Positions 22,386 through 35,407 of a DNA stretch of 64,000 nt are shown here, in pieces. The notes beneath the pieces were generated by a model. It saw only the letters and a list, made by a program, of their open reading frames with translations. It was not told the origin of the DNA and did not search any database. Source of the stretch: Zingiber officinale (Eukaryota; Streptophyta; Magnoliopsida; Zingiberales; Zingiberaceae). The stretch's first letter is position 1. The number at the start of each line of letters is the position of its first letter. The stretch lies in the NCBI RefSeq assembly GCF_018446385.1, contig NC_056002.1, forward strand, positions 12,472,894 to 12,536,893, written 5' to 3'. The position numbers were made by a program, and so were the translations under genes.

Positions 22386-25102
22386 AATGGGGTATAAATA
22401 TGTTTTGACACCAGATATACCATCTTCCCAGGTAGACCTTTACAGGGGACTTGATTTCATGTAGATCCAAATAGGGGAAGGCCATCAATGAGTTTAGATC
22501 AAAACCCACTGATGGACCTTGACACCTCTGATTGGACCCATTTCAGCTATAGTGGTATTCTGGAGCTGCAAGGACTCCAAATATGCTGGCAAATCATTAT
22601 TTATATATCTATAGGTGCTGGGAAAAAATAATATAAAATCAGGCTTCGTTAGGCTTGATATGCTTGAATATCAGGCCCAACGTGGGCCTGATATGACTAT
22701 CATTTAATAAAGCATTATTCTATCTCCCCCTAATATAAACTCCAAGCATTCTTACAGGGGCATGATCAAAATAATAAAATAACATCAATTTTAATAGTCA
22801 CATTCTATAGGGTAGAAAAGAAAAGTTGTGCACTGTTCCGTGCCTACTGGCACGGAGTCATACTTCCTAATCCATAGTGTATAAATTATGTTTGACACCA
22901 TTAATACCATCTCCCCACCAAGACCTTCACAAGGGACTTGATTTCATGAAAATCCAAGTAAGGGAGGGCCATCAGTGGGTTTTGGTCAAAACCCACTGAT
23001 GGACCTAGACACCTCTGATTGGACCCATTTCAGATCTAGTGGTATTCTGGAGTTGCAAGGACTCAGAATCTGGTGGCAAATAATTATTTAAATATTTATA
23101 GGTGCTGGAAAAATTTAAAATACAATCAGCCTCCGTTGGGCCTGATATGCTTAGATATCAGGCCCAACGTGGGCCTGATATGAGTGCATATCAAGCCCAA
23201 CGTGGGCCTGATATCCAAGCATATCAGGCCCAAAGTGGCCTTGGTATGGTATCCTTTCTTATAAATTTATACTATCTCCCCTTTTCTATAAACTCAAAAT
23301 GTGCTACCATGATCCTTATGAAAAAATAAATGGCAACTGGCACGGAGCCATACTTCCTAATCCATGATGTATAAATTATGTTTGACACCATAAATACCAT
23401 CTCCCCACCAAGACCTTCACAGGGGACTTGATTTCATGAAAATCCAAGTAGGGGAGGGTCACACACTGATGGACCTAGACACCTCTGATTGGACCCATTT
23501 CAGCTCTAGTGGTATTCTGGAGTTGCAAGGACTCAGAATCTGGTGGCAAATAATTATTTAAATATTTATAGGTGCTGGGAAATATTTAAAATACAATCAG
23601 CCTCCGTTGGGCCTGATATGAGTGCATATCAGGCCCAACGTGGGCCTGATATGAGTGCATATCAGGCCCAACGTGGGCCTGATATCCAAGCATATCAGGC
23701 CCAAAGTGGCCTTGGTATGGTATCCTTTCTTATAAATTTATACTATCTCGCCTTTCTATAAACTCAAAATGTGCTACCATGCTTCTTATGAAAAAATAAA
23801 TGGCAACTGGCACGGAGTCATACTTCCTAATCCATGGTGTATAAATTATGTTTGACACCATAAATACCATCTCCCCACCAAGACCTTCACAGGGGACTTG
23901 ATTTCATGAAAATCCAAGTTGGGGAGGGCCATCAGTGGGTTTTGGTTAAAACCCACTGATGGACCTAGACACCTCTAATCATACCCATTTCAGCTCTAGT
24001 GGTATTCTAGAGTTGCAAGGACTCAGAATCTGGTGGCAAATAATTATTTAAATATTTATAGGTGCTGGGAAAAATTTAAAATACAATCAGCCTCCGTTGG
24101 GCCTGATATGAGTGCATATCAGGCCCAACGTGGGCCTGATATCCAAGTATATCAGGCCCAAAGTGGCCTTGGTATGGTATCCTTTCTTATAAATTTATAC
24201 TATCTCGCCTCTCTTTAAACTCAAAATGTGCTACCATGCTCCTTATGAAAAAATAAATGGCAACTGGCACGGAGTCATACTTCCTAATCCATGGTGTATA
24301 AATTATGTTTGACACCATAAATACCATCTCCCCAGCAAGACCTTCACTGGGGACTTGATTTCATGAAAATCCAAGTAGGGGAGGGTCATCAGTGGGTTTT
24401 GGTCCTAGACACCTCTGATCGGACCCATTTCAGCTCTAGTGGTATTCTGGAGTTGCAAGGACTCAGAATCTAGTGGCAAATAATTATTTAAATATTTATA
24501 GGTGCTGGGAAAAATTTAAAATATAATCAGCCTCCGTTGGCCTGATATGCTTGGATATCAGACCCAACGTGGGTCTGATATGAATATCATTTAATAAAGT
24601 AGTATTCTATCTCCCCCTAATATAAACTCCAAGCATTCTTACAGGGGCCTGATCAAAATAATAAAATAACATCAATTTTAATAGTCACCTTCCATTTGGT
24701 AGAAAAGAAAAGCTATGCACTGTTCCATGCCAACTGGCACGGAGCCATACTTCCTAATACATGGTGTATAAATTATGTTTGACACCATAAATACCATCTC
24801 CCCACCAAGACCTTCACAGGGGACTTGATTTCATGAAAATCCAAGTAGGGGAGGGCCATCAGTGGGTTTTGGTCAAAACCCACTGATGGACCTAGACACC
24901 TCTGATTGGACTCATTTCAGCTCTAGTGGTATTCTGGAGTTGCAAGGACTCAGAATCTGGTGGCAAATAATTATTTAAATATCTATAGTTGCTGGGAGAA
25001 ATTTAAAATACAATCAGCCTCCGTTGGGCCTGATATGCTTGGATATCAGGCCCAACGTGGGCCTGATATGAGTGCATATTAGGCCCAACGTGGGGGCTGA
25101 TA
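22386..25102 (+). repeat. hairpin array A: six units of about 460-490 bp
   Basis: The marker TGTTTGACACC recurs at about 22400, 22889, 23379, 23849, 24306 and 24776. Complete units hold three stem-loops. One is TATCAGGCCCA..TGGGCCTGATA, often repeated as a 33-bp minisatellite. One has 16-bp perfect arms, CCATCAGTGGGTTTTG..CAAAACCCACTGATGG (for example 22969-23002). The third is TCCGTGCC..GGCACGGA. The outer end AAATGGGGTATAAATA matches, inverted, the outer end of array B near 31600. It lies upstream of the inner Ulp1-like gene. Short in-frame ORFs across the units (GPDMSAYQAQR repeats) are by-products of the 33-bp period. Confidence 0.93.
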
Positions 25103-25463
25103 ATATAAAAAGTATTAATTCAAAATAATAATAAATAATCTTACACATAAATCGAGGCAATTAAATAAAATAAAATAATGAGATATCAGACCCAAGTTTC
25201 AATCTGCAAAAGCGCACACTCTCCTGCTTCGGTCTTCATCTTCTTCTCGAAGCCATTCTACGCAGCTCCGGTCCAGGCGTCACTCTTCCTTCACCGGCAT
25301 TCAATAATCATTTCCGTACGTAGGTCGGTTGCTCATTTAGTTAAGTTTTCTATAACCGGTTAACCTAGGGTTTGTGTGGGTGTGTTAGAATAAGAGCGTA
25401 GTCGTTATTACAGGAACTAAGAGTTGTTTTTCTGTGTGTGGTTATACAGTACGTAGGTTCGCA
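25103..25463 (+). other. leader region before the inner Ulp1-like gene
   Basis: It is AT-rich at first, then mixed with CT-rich patches; probable promoter and 5' UTR. No domain is seen. Confidence 0.4.
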
Positions 25464-28304
25464 ATGGCAACAAAAGAAGTCTCGACAAGTGTGTGTGCTG
25501 ATCGACCAAATTATCAAAGTTACGTCAACAGAGGAAGAACTAAAAGAATGAACTGGAAAAATACCATTTGCCACTTCAGAAAGTTTATCTCTTATGTTAA
25601 CCCGACTGAAGAACAAGAATAGATGATTCGAGGCACACCTTTTTCCTGGATCCTCGACCTCCCTGATAGTTTCTTTTGTAAGAGCTCAAGTATAAAATAT
25701 GTTTGATAACTGGGATCATGAGGAAAAAAACTTTATCTTCCATGGGAAGAAGCTCAATTTTACAAAGGTAGATATGGGACTGATTCTTGGCCTACCCGAC
25801 AATGGAGATATAGTTCGTCTCGATTTAAATGAGGCTTCAAGCGCACTGTACATGGAGTTTTTCCGAGAATCGGATTGTTCTGCCAAACATTTAGAGAAAC
25901 TGATTAGGAAGTCTAGATCAAACGACAAGCTGTACTGTCAGCTTTTTATCCTGTATTTTTTTACAACTGTTCTATTTTGTGGGAGTAGCAGTGTTCTCAG
26001 AATACCTGTGCTCTCCCTAATTGACTATGTAGATGATTTTGACAACTTAGCTAGGTTTAACTGGTGCAATGCAGTATACAGTTTCATGGCTCAACAATTA
26101 GACTCCATTGGATTGGAGCTTACATTAAGACCAAAACCACAGGTTGCTGATGCAACGCCCAAGGCCCCCTTGCTAAAGGGATTTCCAAATATTTTAGCTG
26201 TAAGTCCGATTACATATATAGCAAGATATGTGTAAAGATTATGAATTATTTTTATAATCATATTGTAGGTATGGGTGTGTGAGCACATCAGCATTATTGA
26301 TCCAGACCATTCAGAAAAATTGCCAAGAATACTACGATGGAGGTGGCCTAACTATCATGTTGACACAGTAAAAAAAATGATAGACCGTGTAACTGCAGAT
26401 AAAATTTTAGTAGATTTAATTCCGACAGAATCAGAGTTGAATTTACTACCAAACCAGCCTCAGCCATCTGAGTATCTTGAGTTGGTTGGGCAAGGATCTT
26501 TACATCAAGCCGAAGAAGGCCAACTCCAATGTGACGATACCGTAGATTGTAGTTTGTGCAAGGAAAATGATAACAAAATTGAGAGTTTAAAGCAAGAATT
26601 ACATAAAGCTTCTCAAAATTTGGAGGAAGCTAATAAAAACCTGGCAACGATGATAGAAGAAAAGGATAGTCTAGTAGCAGCAAAGGATATTGTGATTGCT
26701 GATATGGAAGCTATGCTTAAAGAAAAGGATCAACAAATAAGTGAACTGCGTAAAGAACGGGATACGAGTGACAACAAGGCTGACACTATAAATTCTGACG
26801 TGGATAACAGAATTTTAACTGTAAAAGACAAAATCATAGCCGATGCCGAAAATAAGATTAAAGATCTCCAACAAGTCATACAAAGCATATCAGGGGAGCC
26901 AAGAGCATCAGAAGGCATAGACCCAGCATCAGAAGGCATAGCCCCTAATCTGCCTATAATTCCAACTAATTTTCGGGTAGGCCCCAAAAGAAAGAGAACT
27001 CAGAGAAGGTTGATATCCCAATGCACCAAAAAAAAAAGGCAAACAGTTTGTTCTTAGTGTCGAACCAGATGCTCCTGCACCATCAAAGACAGAAAATACA
27101 AGTTCATCACAGATAGAAACACAATGTCATGAAATTAACAAGGTCAAAACCAAAATATTGAAGGTACGGTCGAGAGTAGGTAAGTTGTTATTTTATAATC
27201 CTTAATGACATAGTATTATTTTAATTATCTCAGCAAGCGAAAACATTTTTTAAAAAGAGCAAAGATGATGTGATAGCCGATGCATTGTTGAAGCTCAGTC
27301 AGTTAAGGTAACGTAGTTGTCAACCTAAATTCTTAACCCACATGTCAACAAAGGATTATTATTGGAGTTTAATGATATTTTTTTATTTTTAATTTATTAA
27401 ATACCATTGACTGTATACTTGTGTGTAGGGTGACGGTGCAACCAATATGGGCAAATGATAATTTCTCCTTAGATATGCAATATTTTATGACAATATTTGA
27501 TTGGACACAATATACCAATGGGGATTGCATAAATGTTTATTGGAATATTCTTGCTAATGAAGCCAAACACTCTAACTCACCATACCACCCATCCATATTT
27601 TGTGGGGTTGGATTCCCAGTATGTCCCTTATCTCATTGTAAATTGTTTACATTATATATTGGATGCAGTCACCATAATAGCTCTATTATTTGCATAGGAC
27701 TTGTTCGGAATGATGCACGTGGATGCATTGAAACAAACTGCAAAAACTGATGACGACAAGGACATTAGATATATTTTTTGTCATCTACATAACCAAGATG
27801 ATCATTGGCATCTAATAGTCATGGACCTGGAGGAACGTCAAATAATTCATTATAACTCTCTTGGCACCACAGAAAATTACACTTCTGTTTTTAATCAAAC
27901 TGTAAGTAACAAATTTCTTATATCCAATAATCATTGTTTATGACTTAATTACTATGGTTTGGTATTTGTAGCTGTTGTTTTTTAAGGAGCTGAACTGGTC
28001 ATACTATCACATATGACATAAAGGTTTAGAACCATTCTCCGGGAGAGAGTATAAAACGATGCAAGTTATTGGCCCCACACAAAGCAAATCGTAAGTATTA
28101 GTGTATGTTCCATAATAATTCTATTTGCCTTTTTTATGATGGATTGTGCATTTGTTTTGTAGGTTGAATTGTGCTTTTTTTATAATGCGCTATGCAGAGA
28201 GTTTGATGTTCCGGAGATCTACAGACTTTGTACAAGCTGATATGAGAGCTTATAGATTTAGACTTGGACACAAAATCATGTCTGACAAAAACTTTAAACT
28301 ATAG
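25464..28304 (+). pseudogene. inner Ulp1/C48-like protease gene of the MULE, multi-exon, degraded
   Basis: Order: a short N-terminus; a DUF1985-like region (TPFSWILDLP, NWDHEEKNFIFHGKKL, MGLILGLPDNGD, RFNWCNAVYSFM, LLKGFPNILAV); an intron at 26199-26268; a further domain (CEHISIIDPDH...VDLIP); a coiled coil (about 26560-26890); and a C-terminal Ulp1-like fold with DDHWHLIVMDL (His, Asp) and NCAFFIMRY (Cys). The usual DCGFF is NCAFF here. Ulp1 enzymes cut SUMO from proteins; in MULEs their role is unknown. Damage: TAG at 25620-25622, a frameshift before 25699, a run of ten A near 27030 that changes frame, and a TGA near 28015. Later exons were placed by eye. It is homologous to but clearly diverged from 31998-35168. 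Confidence 0.78.
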
Positions 28305-28430
28305 AAATAGTGAACAATTGTAATAATTTATTCTAGTAATGATTTACTGTTTGTGTAACTAAAATTTATGGTGAATAAAATTATTGTAAATTAAATTTAT
28401 GGTTACTTAATACCTTCTTTAAATCCCTTT
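28305..28430. other. 3' flank of the inner Ulp1-like gene
   Basis: AT-rich, with AATAAAATT-like signals near 28374; a probable polyadenylation region. Confidence 0.35.
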
Positions 28431-31400
28431 TCTAATAAGGTATTGCTCCATGGCAGTTGGCACGGAACAGTGCACCGATTTTCTTTTCCACCCTATGGGA
28501 AGTGAATTTAAAAAATGATCTTATTTTAATTTTTTTTTTCATAAGGAGCATGGTAGCACATTTGGAGTTTATAGAAAGGGGGAGATAGTAATTATTTGCC
28601 ACGAGATTTGGAGTCCTTGCAACTCCAGATTACGACTAGAACTGAAATGGGTCCAATCGGAGGTGTCTATGTCCATCAGTGGGTTTTGACCAAAATCCAC
28701 TGATGCCCCACCCCTACTTGGATATACATGAAATCAAGTCCCCAGTGAAGTTCTTGGTGGAGAGATGGTATATATGGTGTCAAACATAATTTATACACTA
28801 TGGCTTAGGAAGTATGGCTCCGTGCCAGTTGGCACGGAACAGTGCCAAGGCCACTTTGGGCCTGATATGCTTGGATATCAGGCCCACGTTGGGCCTGATA
28901 TGCACTCATATCAGGCCCACGTTGGGCCTGATATCCAAGCATATCAGGCCCAACGGATGCTGATTGTATTTTAAATTTTTCCCAGCACCTATAAATATTT
29001 AAATAATTATTTGCCACCAGATTCTGAGTCCTTGCAACTCCAGAATACCACTAGAGCTGAAATGGGTCTGATCAGAGGTGTCTAGGTCCATCAGTGGGTT
29101 TTGACCAAAACTCACTGATGACCCTCCCCTACTTGGATTTTCATGAAATCAAGTCCCCTGTGAAGGTCTTGGTGGGGAGATGGTATTTATGGTGTCAAAA
29201 ATAATTTATACACCATGGATTAGGAAGTATGTCTCCGTGCCAGTTGCCATTTATTTTTTCATAAGGAGCATGCTAGCACATTTTGAGTTTATAGAAAGGC
29301 GAGATAGTATACATTTATAAGAAAGGATACCATACCAAGGCCACTTTGGGCTTGATATGCTTGGATATCAGGCCCACGTTGGGCCTGATATGCACTCATA
29401 TCAGACCCACGTTGGGCCTGATATCCAAGCATATCAGGCCCAACGGAGGCTGATTGTATTTTAAATATTTCCCAGCACCTATAAATATTTAAATAATTAT
29501 TTGCCACCAGATTCTGAGTCCTTGCAACTCCAGAATACCACTAGAGCTGAAATGGGCCCAATCAGAGGTGTCTAGGTCCATCAGTGGGTGACCCTCCCCT
29601 ACTTGGATTTTCATGAAATCAAATCCCCTGTGAAGGTCTTGGTGGGGAGATGGTATTTATGGTGTCAAACATAATTTATACACTATGGATTAGGAAGTAT
29701 GGCTCCGTGCCAGTTGTCATTTATTTTTTCATAAGGAGCATGGTAGCACATTTTGAGTTTATAGAAAAAGGGAGATAGTATAAATTTATAAGAAAGGATA
29801 CGATACCAAGGCCACTTTGGGCCTGATATGCTTGGATATCAGACCCACGTTGGGCCTGATATCCAAGCATATCAGGCCCAACGGAGGCTGATTGTATTTT
29901 AAATTTTTCCCAGCACCTATAAATATTTAAATAATTATTTGCCACCAGATTATGAGTTCTTGCAACTCCAGAATACCACTAGAGCTGAAATGAGTCCAAT
30001 CAGAGGTGTCTAGATCCATCAGTGAGTTTTGACCAAAACCCACTGATGGCCCTCCCCTACTTGGATTTTCATGAAATCAAGTCCCCTGTGAAGGTCTTGG
30101 TGGGGAGATGGTATTTATGGTGTCAAACATAATTTATACACCATGGATTATGAAGTATGGCTCCGTGCTAGTAGGCACGGAACAATGCACAACTTTTCTT
30201 TTCTACCCTATGGAAGGTGACTATTAAAATTGATGTTATTTTATTATTTTGATCAGGCCCCTGTAAGAATGCTTGGAGTTTATATTAGGGGGAGATAGAA
30301 TACTGCTTTATTAAATGATATTCATATCAGGCCCACGTTGGGCCTGATATGTACTCATATCAGGCCCACGTTGGGCCTGATATCCAAGCATATTAGGCCC
30401 AACGGAGGCTGATTGTATTTTAAATTTTTTCCAGCACCTATAAATATTTAAATAATTATTTGCCACCAGATTCTGAGTCCTTGCAACTTCAGAATACCAC
30501 TAGAGCTGAAATGGGTCTGATCAGAGGTGTGTAGGTCCATCAGTGGGTTTTGACCAAAACCCACTGATGGGCCTCCCCTACTTGGATTTTCATGAAATCA
30601 AGTCCCTAGTGAAGGTCTTGCTGGGGAGATGGTATTTATGGTGTCAAACATAATTTATACACCATGGATTAAGAAGTATGACTCCGTGCCAGTTGGCAAG
30701 GAACAGTGCCAAGGCCACTTTGGGCCTGATATGCTTCGATATCAGGCCCACGTTGGGCCTGATATGCTTCGATATCAGGCCCACGTTGGGCCTGATATCC
30801 AAGCATATCAGGCCCAACGGAGGCTGATTGTATTTTAATTTTCTCCCAGCACCTTTAGAAATTTAAATAATGATTTGCCACCAGATATGGAGTCCTTGAA
30901 ACTCCAGAATACCACTAGAACTAAAATCGGTCCAATCCGAGGTGTCTAGGTCCATTAGTGGGTTTTGACCAAAACTCACTGATGCCCCTCCCCTACTTGG
31001 ATATAAATGAAATCAATTCCCCTGTGAAGGTCTTGGTGGGAATATGGTATATATGGTGTAAAACATAATTTATACACCATGGATTAGAAGGTATGGCTCC
31101 GTGCTAGTTGGCACGGAACACTGCACAGCTTTTCTTTTCTATCGTATGGAAAGTGACTTTTAAAATTGATGTTATTTTATTATTTTGATCAGGCCCCTGT
31201 TAGCATGCTTGGAGTTTATATTAGGGGGAGAAAGAATAATGCTTTATTAATTGATACTCATATCAGGCCCACGTTAGGCCTGATATGCCCTCATATCAGG
31301 CCCACGTTGGGCCTGATATCCAAGCATATCAGGCCCAACGAAGGCTGATTTTATATTATTTTTTCCCAGCACATATATATATATATATATAATGATTTGC

Positions 31401-31641
31401 CACCATCTTCTGAGTCCTTGCAACTCCAGAATACCACTAGAGCTGAAATGAGTCCAATCAGAGGTGTCAAGGTCCATCAGTGGGTTTTGACCAAAACCCA
31501 CTAATGGCCCTCCCCCACTTTGTTCTACCTGAAATCATGTTCCTTGTGAAGTTCTAACTGGGAAGATGGTATATCTGGTGTCAAAACGTATTTATACCCC
31601 ATTTCTAATAAGGTATTGCTCCGTGGCAGTTGGCACGGAAC
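28431..31641 (-). repeat. hairpin array B: seven units, inverted relative to array A
   Basis: The marker GGTGTCAAAC (the reverse of array A) recurs at about 28776, 29191, 29661, 30119, 30639, 31054 and 31578. It carries the same three stem-loops. Both its first and last units carry CTAATAAGGTATTGCTCC and TGGCAGTTGGCACGGAAC, so the array is bounded by two copies of one edge sequence. One unit holds a (TA)n run at 31372-31391. With array A it forms an inverted repeat of about 2.7-3.2 kb around the inner Ulp1-like gene. Confidence 0.93.
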
Positions 31642-31997
31642 CTAGTGACGTGCTCTTGAAACCGACTGTTGGTCCGAGCCTATTTGATTTTTTAAACAAT
31701 CCCAACCGTTACCATGTTTTCAGTTTTGAGAAGATAGAAATGGTGTGCATTACAACTTATATATATTGTCTCTTTCCACTGATAAGCACCAGCATTGCAT
31801 TTTGTATATTGTGATTTATATTTGACTAATCACTATGCAATATTATTAATATTCCAGTGACAGTTTCTAATATTCTCATACACTACATACCACCGTATTA
31901 TACAACAAAGACTACATACAAAGATATTAAAAGTCCTACACTACGTAATAAGTGCATTTACATACTATACAAGTTTTTGCCTTACAAGACTAGATAT

Positions 31998-34900
31998 TTA
32001 ATCCAATGTTTGAAAATACTTATCCCTCAAAATTGCTACCATTATATCAATTCTAATCTTTTTCATGTCTCCTTGTTTGAAGTCCATCTTCATATCATAT
32101 AGGAGACATCGAATGTATTGCATCACAAAGAAGCCACAGTCAACGCTGTAAAGAACAACAACATTTTAATTGTCAATATTTTTTTATCAATTATTTATAT
32201 TCATAGGTTGTGCTCGATTTACCTTACTTGTTGTTGTGGACATTCAATTGTGTGAGATACCAATCTATCAAACGGATAATGCCTTTCCAAGTTTGGATGA
32301 ATAGCAGCAACGTCCTCACGACTATATAATTTAAAATCTGATACCTGAAGATTGAAGAGGAAATTTCCATTTTCCATCAAATAGCATTTATATTAAAATA
32401 CAAACCTACACATTATTATTAGATGCTCACCGCTGCTTCAAATTCATATTTGTATTTACTTCCACTTGTAAGAGAATTGTACTGATTGAACGTCATTGAT
32501 TTGATGTCCACCACCAGCAAGTGAAAGTGTGCATTATCACTGCACAAAGGTTTAAATATATACCTTACCTCTTCATCTCGTCTATCCGTCTTTATCATGT
32601 GTTGGAAGGCAAACTTACTTAACGATTTCATTAATGACTACAAATATGCAAAGTCATACATACATAACCAACTAATAAAAAGAATTCTATTTTTTATTAT
32701 AATCAAATCAATTCCTTACTGTGAAGAATATTGAACAATATATTGACTTGTTGTATGTGCTTCCAGACGGGAATGCCCCCCTAAATAAAATTTTACAATA
32801 CGTGTCGATTACATCCCCTCTTGTCAACATTTCTCCATTCACACCAGATAAAAGGAAATACAAATTTAAACAAAAGGGTGGTTCCTCCCAAACTATATCA
32901 TTTGTAAACCTACAAAGTAAACAAATCACAGATTATTTTTACAAATTTCTTTTTGATAACCTTAGCTCAGATAAGCATATATTATACTATACTATTCAAC
33001 TATTTAATTTACATACTTTATTTCCTCCAAGGCTTTTAACAAGTACGCCACCTCTTCGTCTTGTTTTTTTTTTCTTGGAAGACTTAAATTGCTTCTTCAC
33101 ATACTATGCATACAAACAAATAAGGCAATTAGATAATCCATTATATCTAACAAATTGCAAAGAAATTTGCATATATCGTCTTACAGCAATTGCTTGTTTC
33201 CTCATTTTGTCATATTTGGCAAACATTTCTACATCCTTGTCTGCCTTTTCATCAGATTTGTCTTCCATCAATTGTACAATATTAATTTCTTCTTCCATTT
33301 CATCCAAACCTATTTTTCCTTTCCCCTTGCCCACAACAACATATTCTTTGACAAATTTTTTTCCTTCTCCTATACTTGTAACTTTTTCCGCAGGCTCACT
33401 TATATGTATATTTCTACGCTACCTCTTAGGCAAAGTTTTGAGTCACAATGGACGACTATCAATTGGAGTATCCCTATAATCATAGCGACTTCTGTCACGT
33501 CCTCTCCTACTTCTTGTTGTAACACCTACAGGTTCAATTTGAGGATCGTCTACAGGCTCGCTATATTGAGATTCCATGCCTTTTTTTTCAACTATTTTAA
33601 GTAACTCTTTCACCCTCTCCTTCAATTGCATGTTCTCCATTGTTTGCTCTTTATTTATGTTTGCTTGAATAATGCAATTACAACAATCCTTATTAATCTG
33701 CTTTCCTCCTACACTCACTTCAATTTATGATGCCTCCATTGCATGTGGACTATCATCAACGCCAGCAAGGTTCTCAACCAATGATCTTTCATCTTGGTTA
33801 GGGATTAGGTCAATCACAACCTGTAAGAATATTAAACCACATGTTAAAACCATACTTTTTAACCAAACTATAGTCAAAGTATTCTAAATTTACCTCTTCA
33901 GATGAAACTTGGTTAATCATTTCTCTCACCTTACTAATATGTGAAGGAATATTCCTCCACTTATTTATTCTTGCTCCTTTTATTTTGTATGATTTTTGGA
34001 TTGGAACATGCTCCAAAAACCATGCCTGATTCACCATGACAAGGGTTAACTATTTTATAATTGTTCGCAAAATATTAAAAATTTTCACACAAATTAAACA
34101 CTTACTGCCAAAAGACCAGCAAATCCCTTTAGGTAAGGGAGGTTGGTGTTAGCATGTTTTGTCTCAGTTGATGAAAATATGTCCCCAATCTTAGGTAATT
34201 GTGGAGCCATAAATTCATGGATTGCTTCAACCCAGTTGAATCTATCAAGATTCTCAAAATCATCTACTATATCTATAAGACTTAATGAGACCTTATATGT
34301 ACTAGAAGAAAATAAGACACAAACAAATATATACAAAATATAGAATTTGCAAAATAATAAAACATCATCTTCGCCTTCAACGTGATTGCCATAAAATTTA
34401 AGCAACTCTTCAATTCTTGATCTAGTAGCTTCTTTTTTATTTGAGAAGTAAGTTAGAAAAAGGTCACTGGATGCTTTAGCTGAATCAATCGGAATTGAAG
34501 CTCCTCGGTCTGCAATACCGAGCAGCAATGAAACGTCTCCTCTTGTGAAGCAAACTGGAACACCTGACCAAGTTAAATTATTATTAAACTTCTACCAACA
34601 CATACAAAAGTATTAGAAACACCGTGGACATGATACAATGTCATATCAAGCACTGATACTCCATCGTATCAGGCCCACGTTGGGCCTGATACGGCATCGT
34701 ATCAGCGCCACCTTTAGCAAAAGCTTAAATTTTACCATACAACTACTTTGTAATTAAAATACAAAATTATAAATTGTACCTGAGAATCTAAAGGTTTGAC
34801 TAATTAAATCCCAATTTTCAAATATATTTACCAAAATCCCACGGATGTGCTGCATATCTTCTATGTCCAAAAAAATACGAAAGGGTGACTGTTTGATCAG

Positions 34901-35168
34901 CACTATGTGTCGGTCATGCAAAATAACACAGCCTCCATGCGTTCCTTTCTTCGTGGATGGTTGAAAAAAATTTTTAAAGTGATCGAGGACACTGTTCCAA
35001 TGCAGTTTCTGTCCAACATCAACTGAACCCTATACTTTATAAAAATAAAAAAAAATTAAATCATACTAGTTCAGCTTCTCAATATCACAGAGTTTGTAAA
35101 ATGATAACCTTTACAGCTAATTGATGTGGAGAGGATGATGATTCACCCGATCGATGTCTTTGCGCCAT
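31998..35168 (-). pseudogene. right-end Ulp1/C48-like protease gene of the MULE, multi-exon, with stops
   Basis: It starts MAQRHRSGESSSS at 35168, about 400 bp inside the right terminus, and reads inward. Exons by splice sites: 35168-35109, 35029-34780 (KQSPFRIFLDIEDM, IFENWDLISQTFRFS), 34563-34106 (DVSLLLGIADRG, RFNWVEAIHEFM, YLKGFAGLLA), 34025-33894 (AWFLEHVPIQK), about 33822-33440 and several more. The Ulp1 part has NAHFHLLVVDI (His, Asp; about 32520) and DCGFFVMQYIRC (Cys; about 32130), and ends at TAA 31998-32000. In-frame stops at about 33726 and near 33443 break it unless those exons are read differently. The catalytic triad residues are kept. The position matches that of the second gene in two-gene MULEs. 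Confidence 0.8.
34665..34693. repeat. subterminal GGCCCA palindrome of the MULE, right side
   Basis: Arms CGTATCAGGCCCA and TGGGCCTGATACG are perfect over 13 bp with a 3-base centre. It lies in an intron of the right-end Ulp1-like gene, about 0.9 kb from the terminus. Confidence 0.85.
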
Positions 35169-35407
35169 TATGATACTAGCTGATTAATGTAATGTAAACC
35201 CTAGAATCGTTCACTGATGGCTCACGAACACTCCTGGTTTTTAATTAAACTGAAATGCTAGCTAGATGCCACTTGAGAAAAACTCGAACTGATGGCTCAC
35301 GAACACTAAACTAGGGTTTCACAAGACCGAGCTGCACTCGCATGTCACGAAGGAGGGAGGTACCCTAATGATCGTTTTTTTTTAATATCTAAGTTTTTTA
35401 AAAATGT

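Noticed and set aside
22386-31641. Regular palindromic repeats as a CRISPR array
   Set aside because: Plant nuclear context, 470-bp transposon-like units without unique spacers, and no cas genes.
22218-31641. Inner Ulp1 unit as a separately delimited transposon with its own target duplication
   Set aside because: Flanks near 22385 and 31605-31641 show no exact direct repeat; nesting is possible but not shown.
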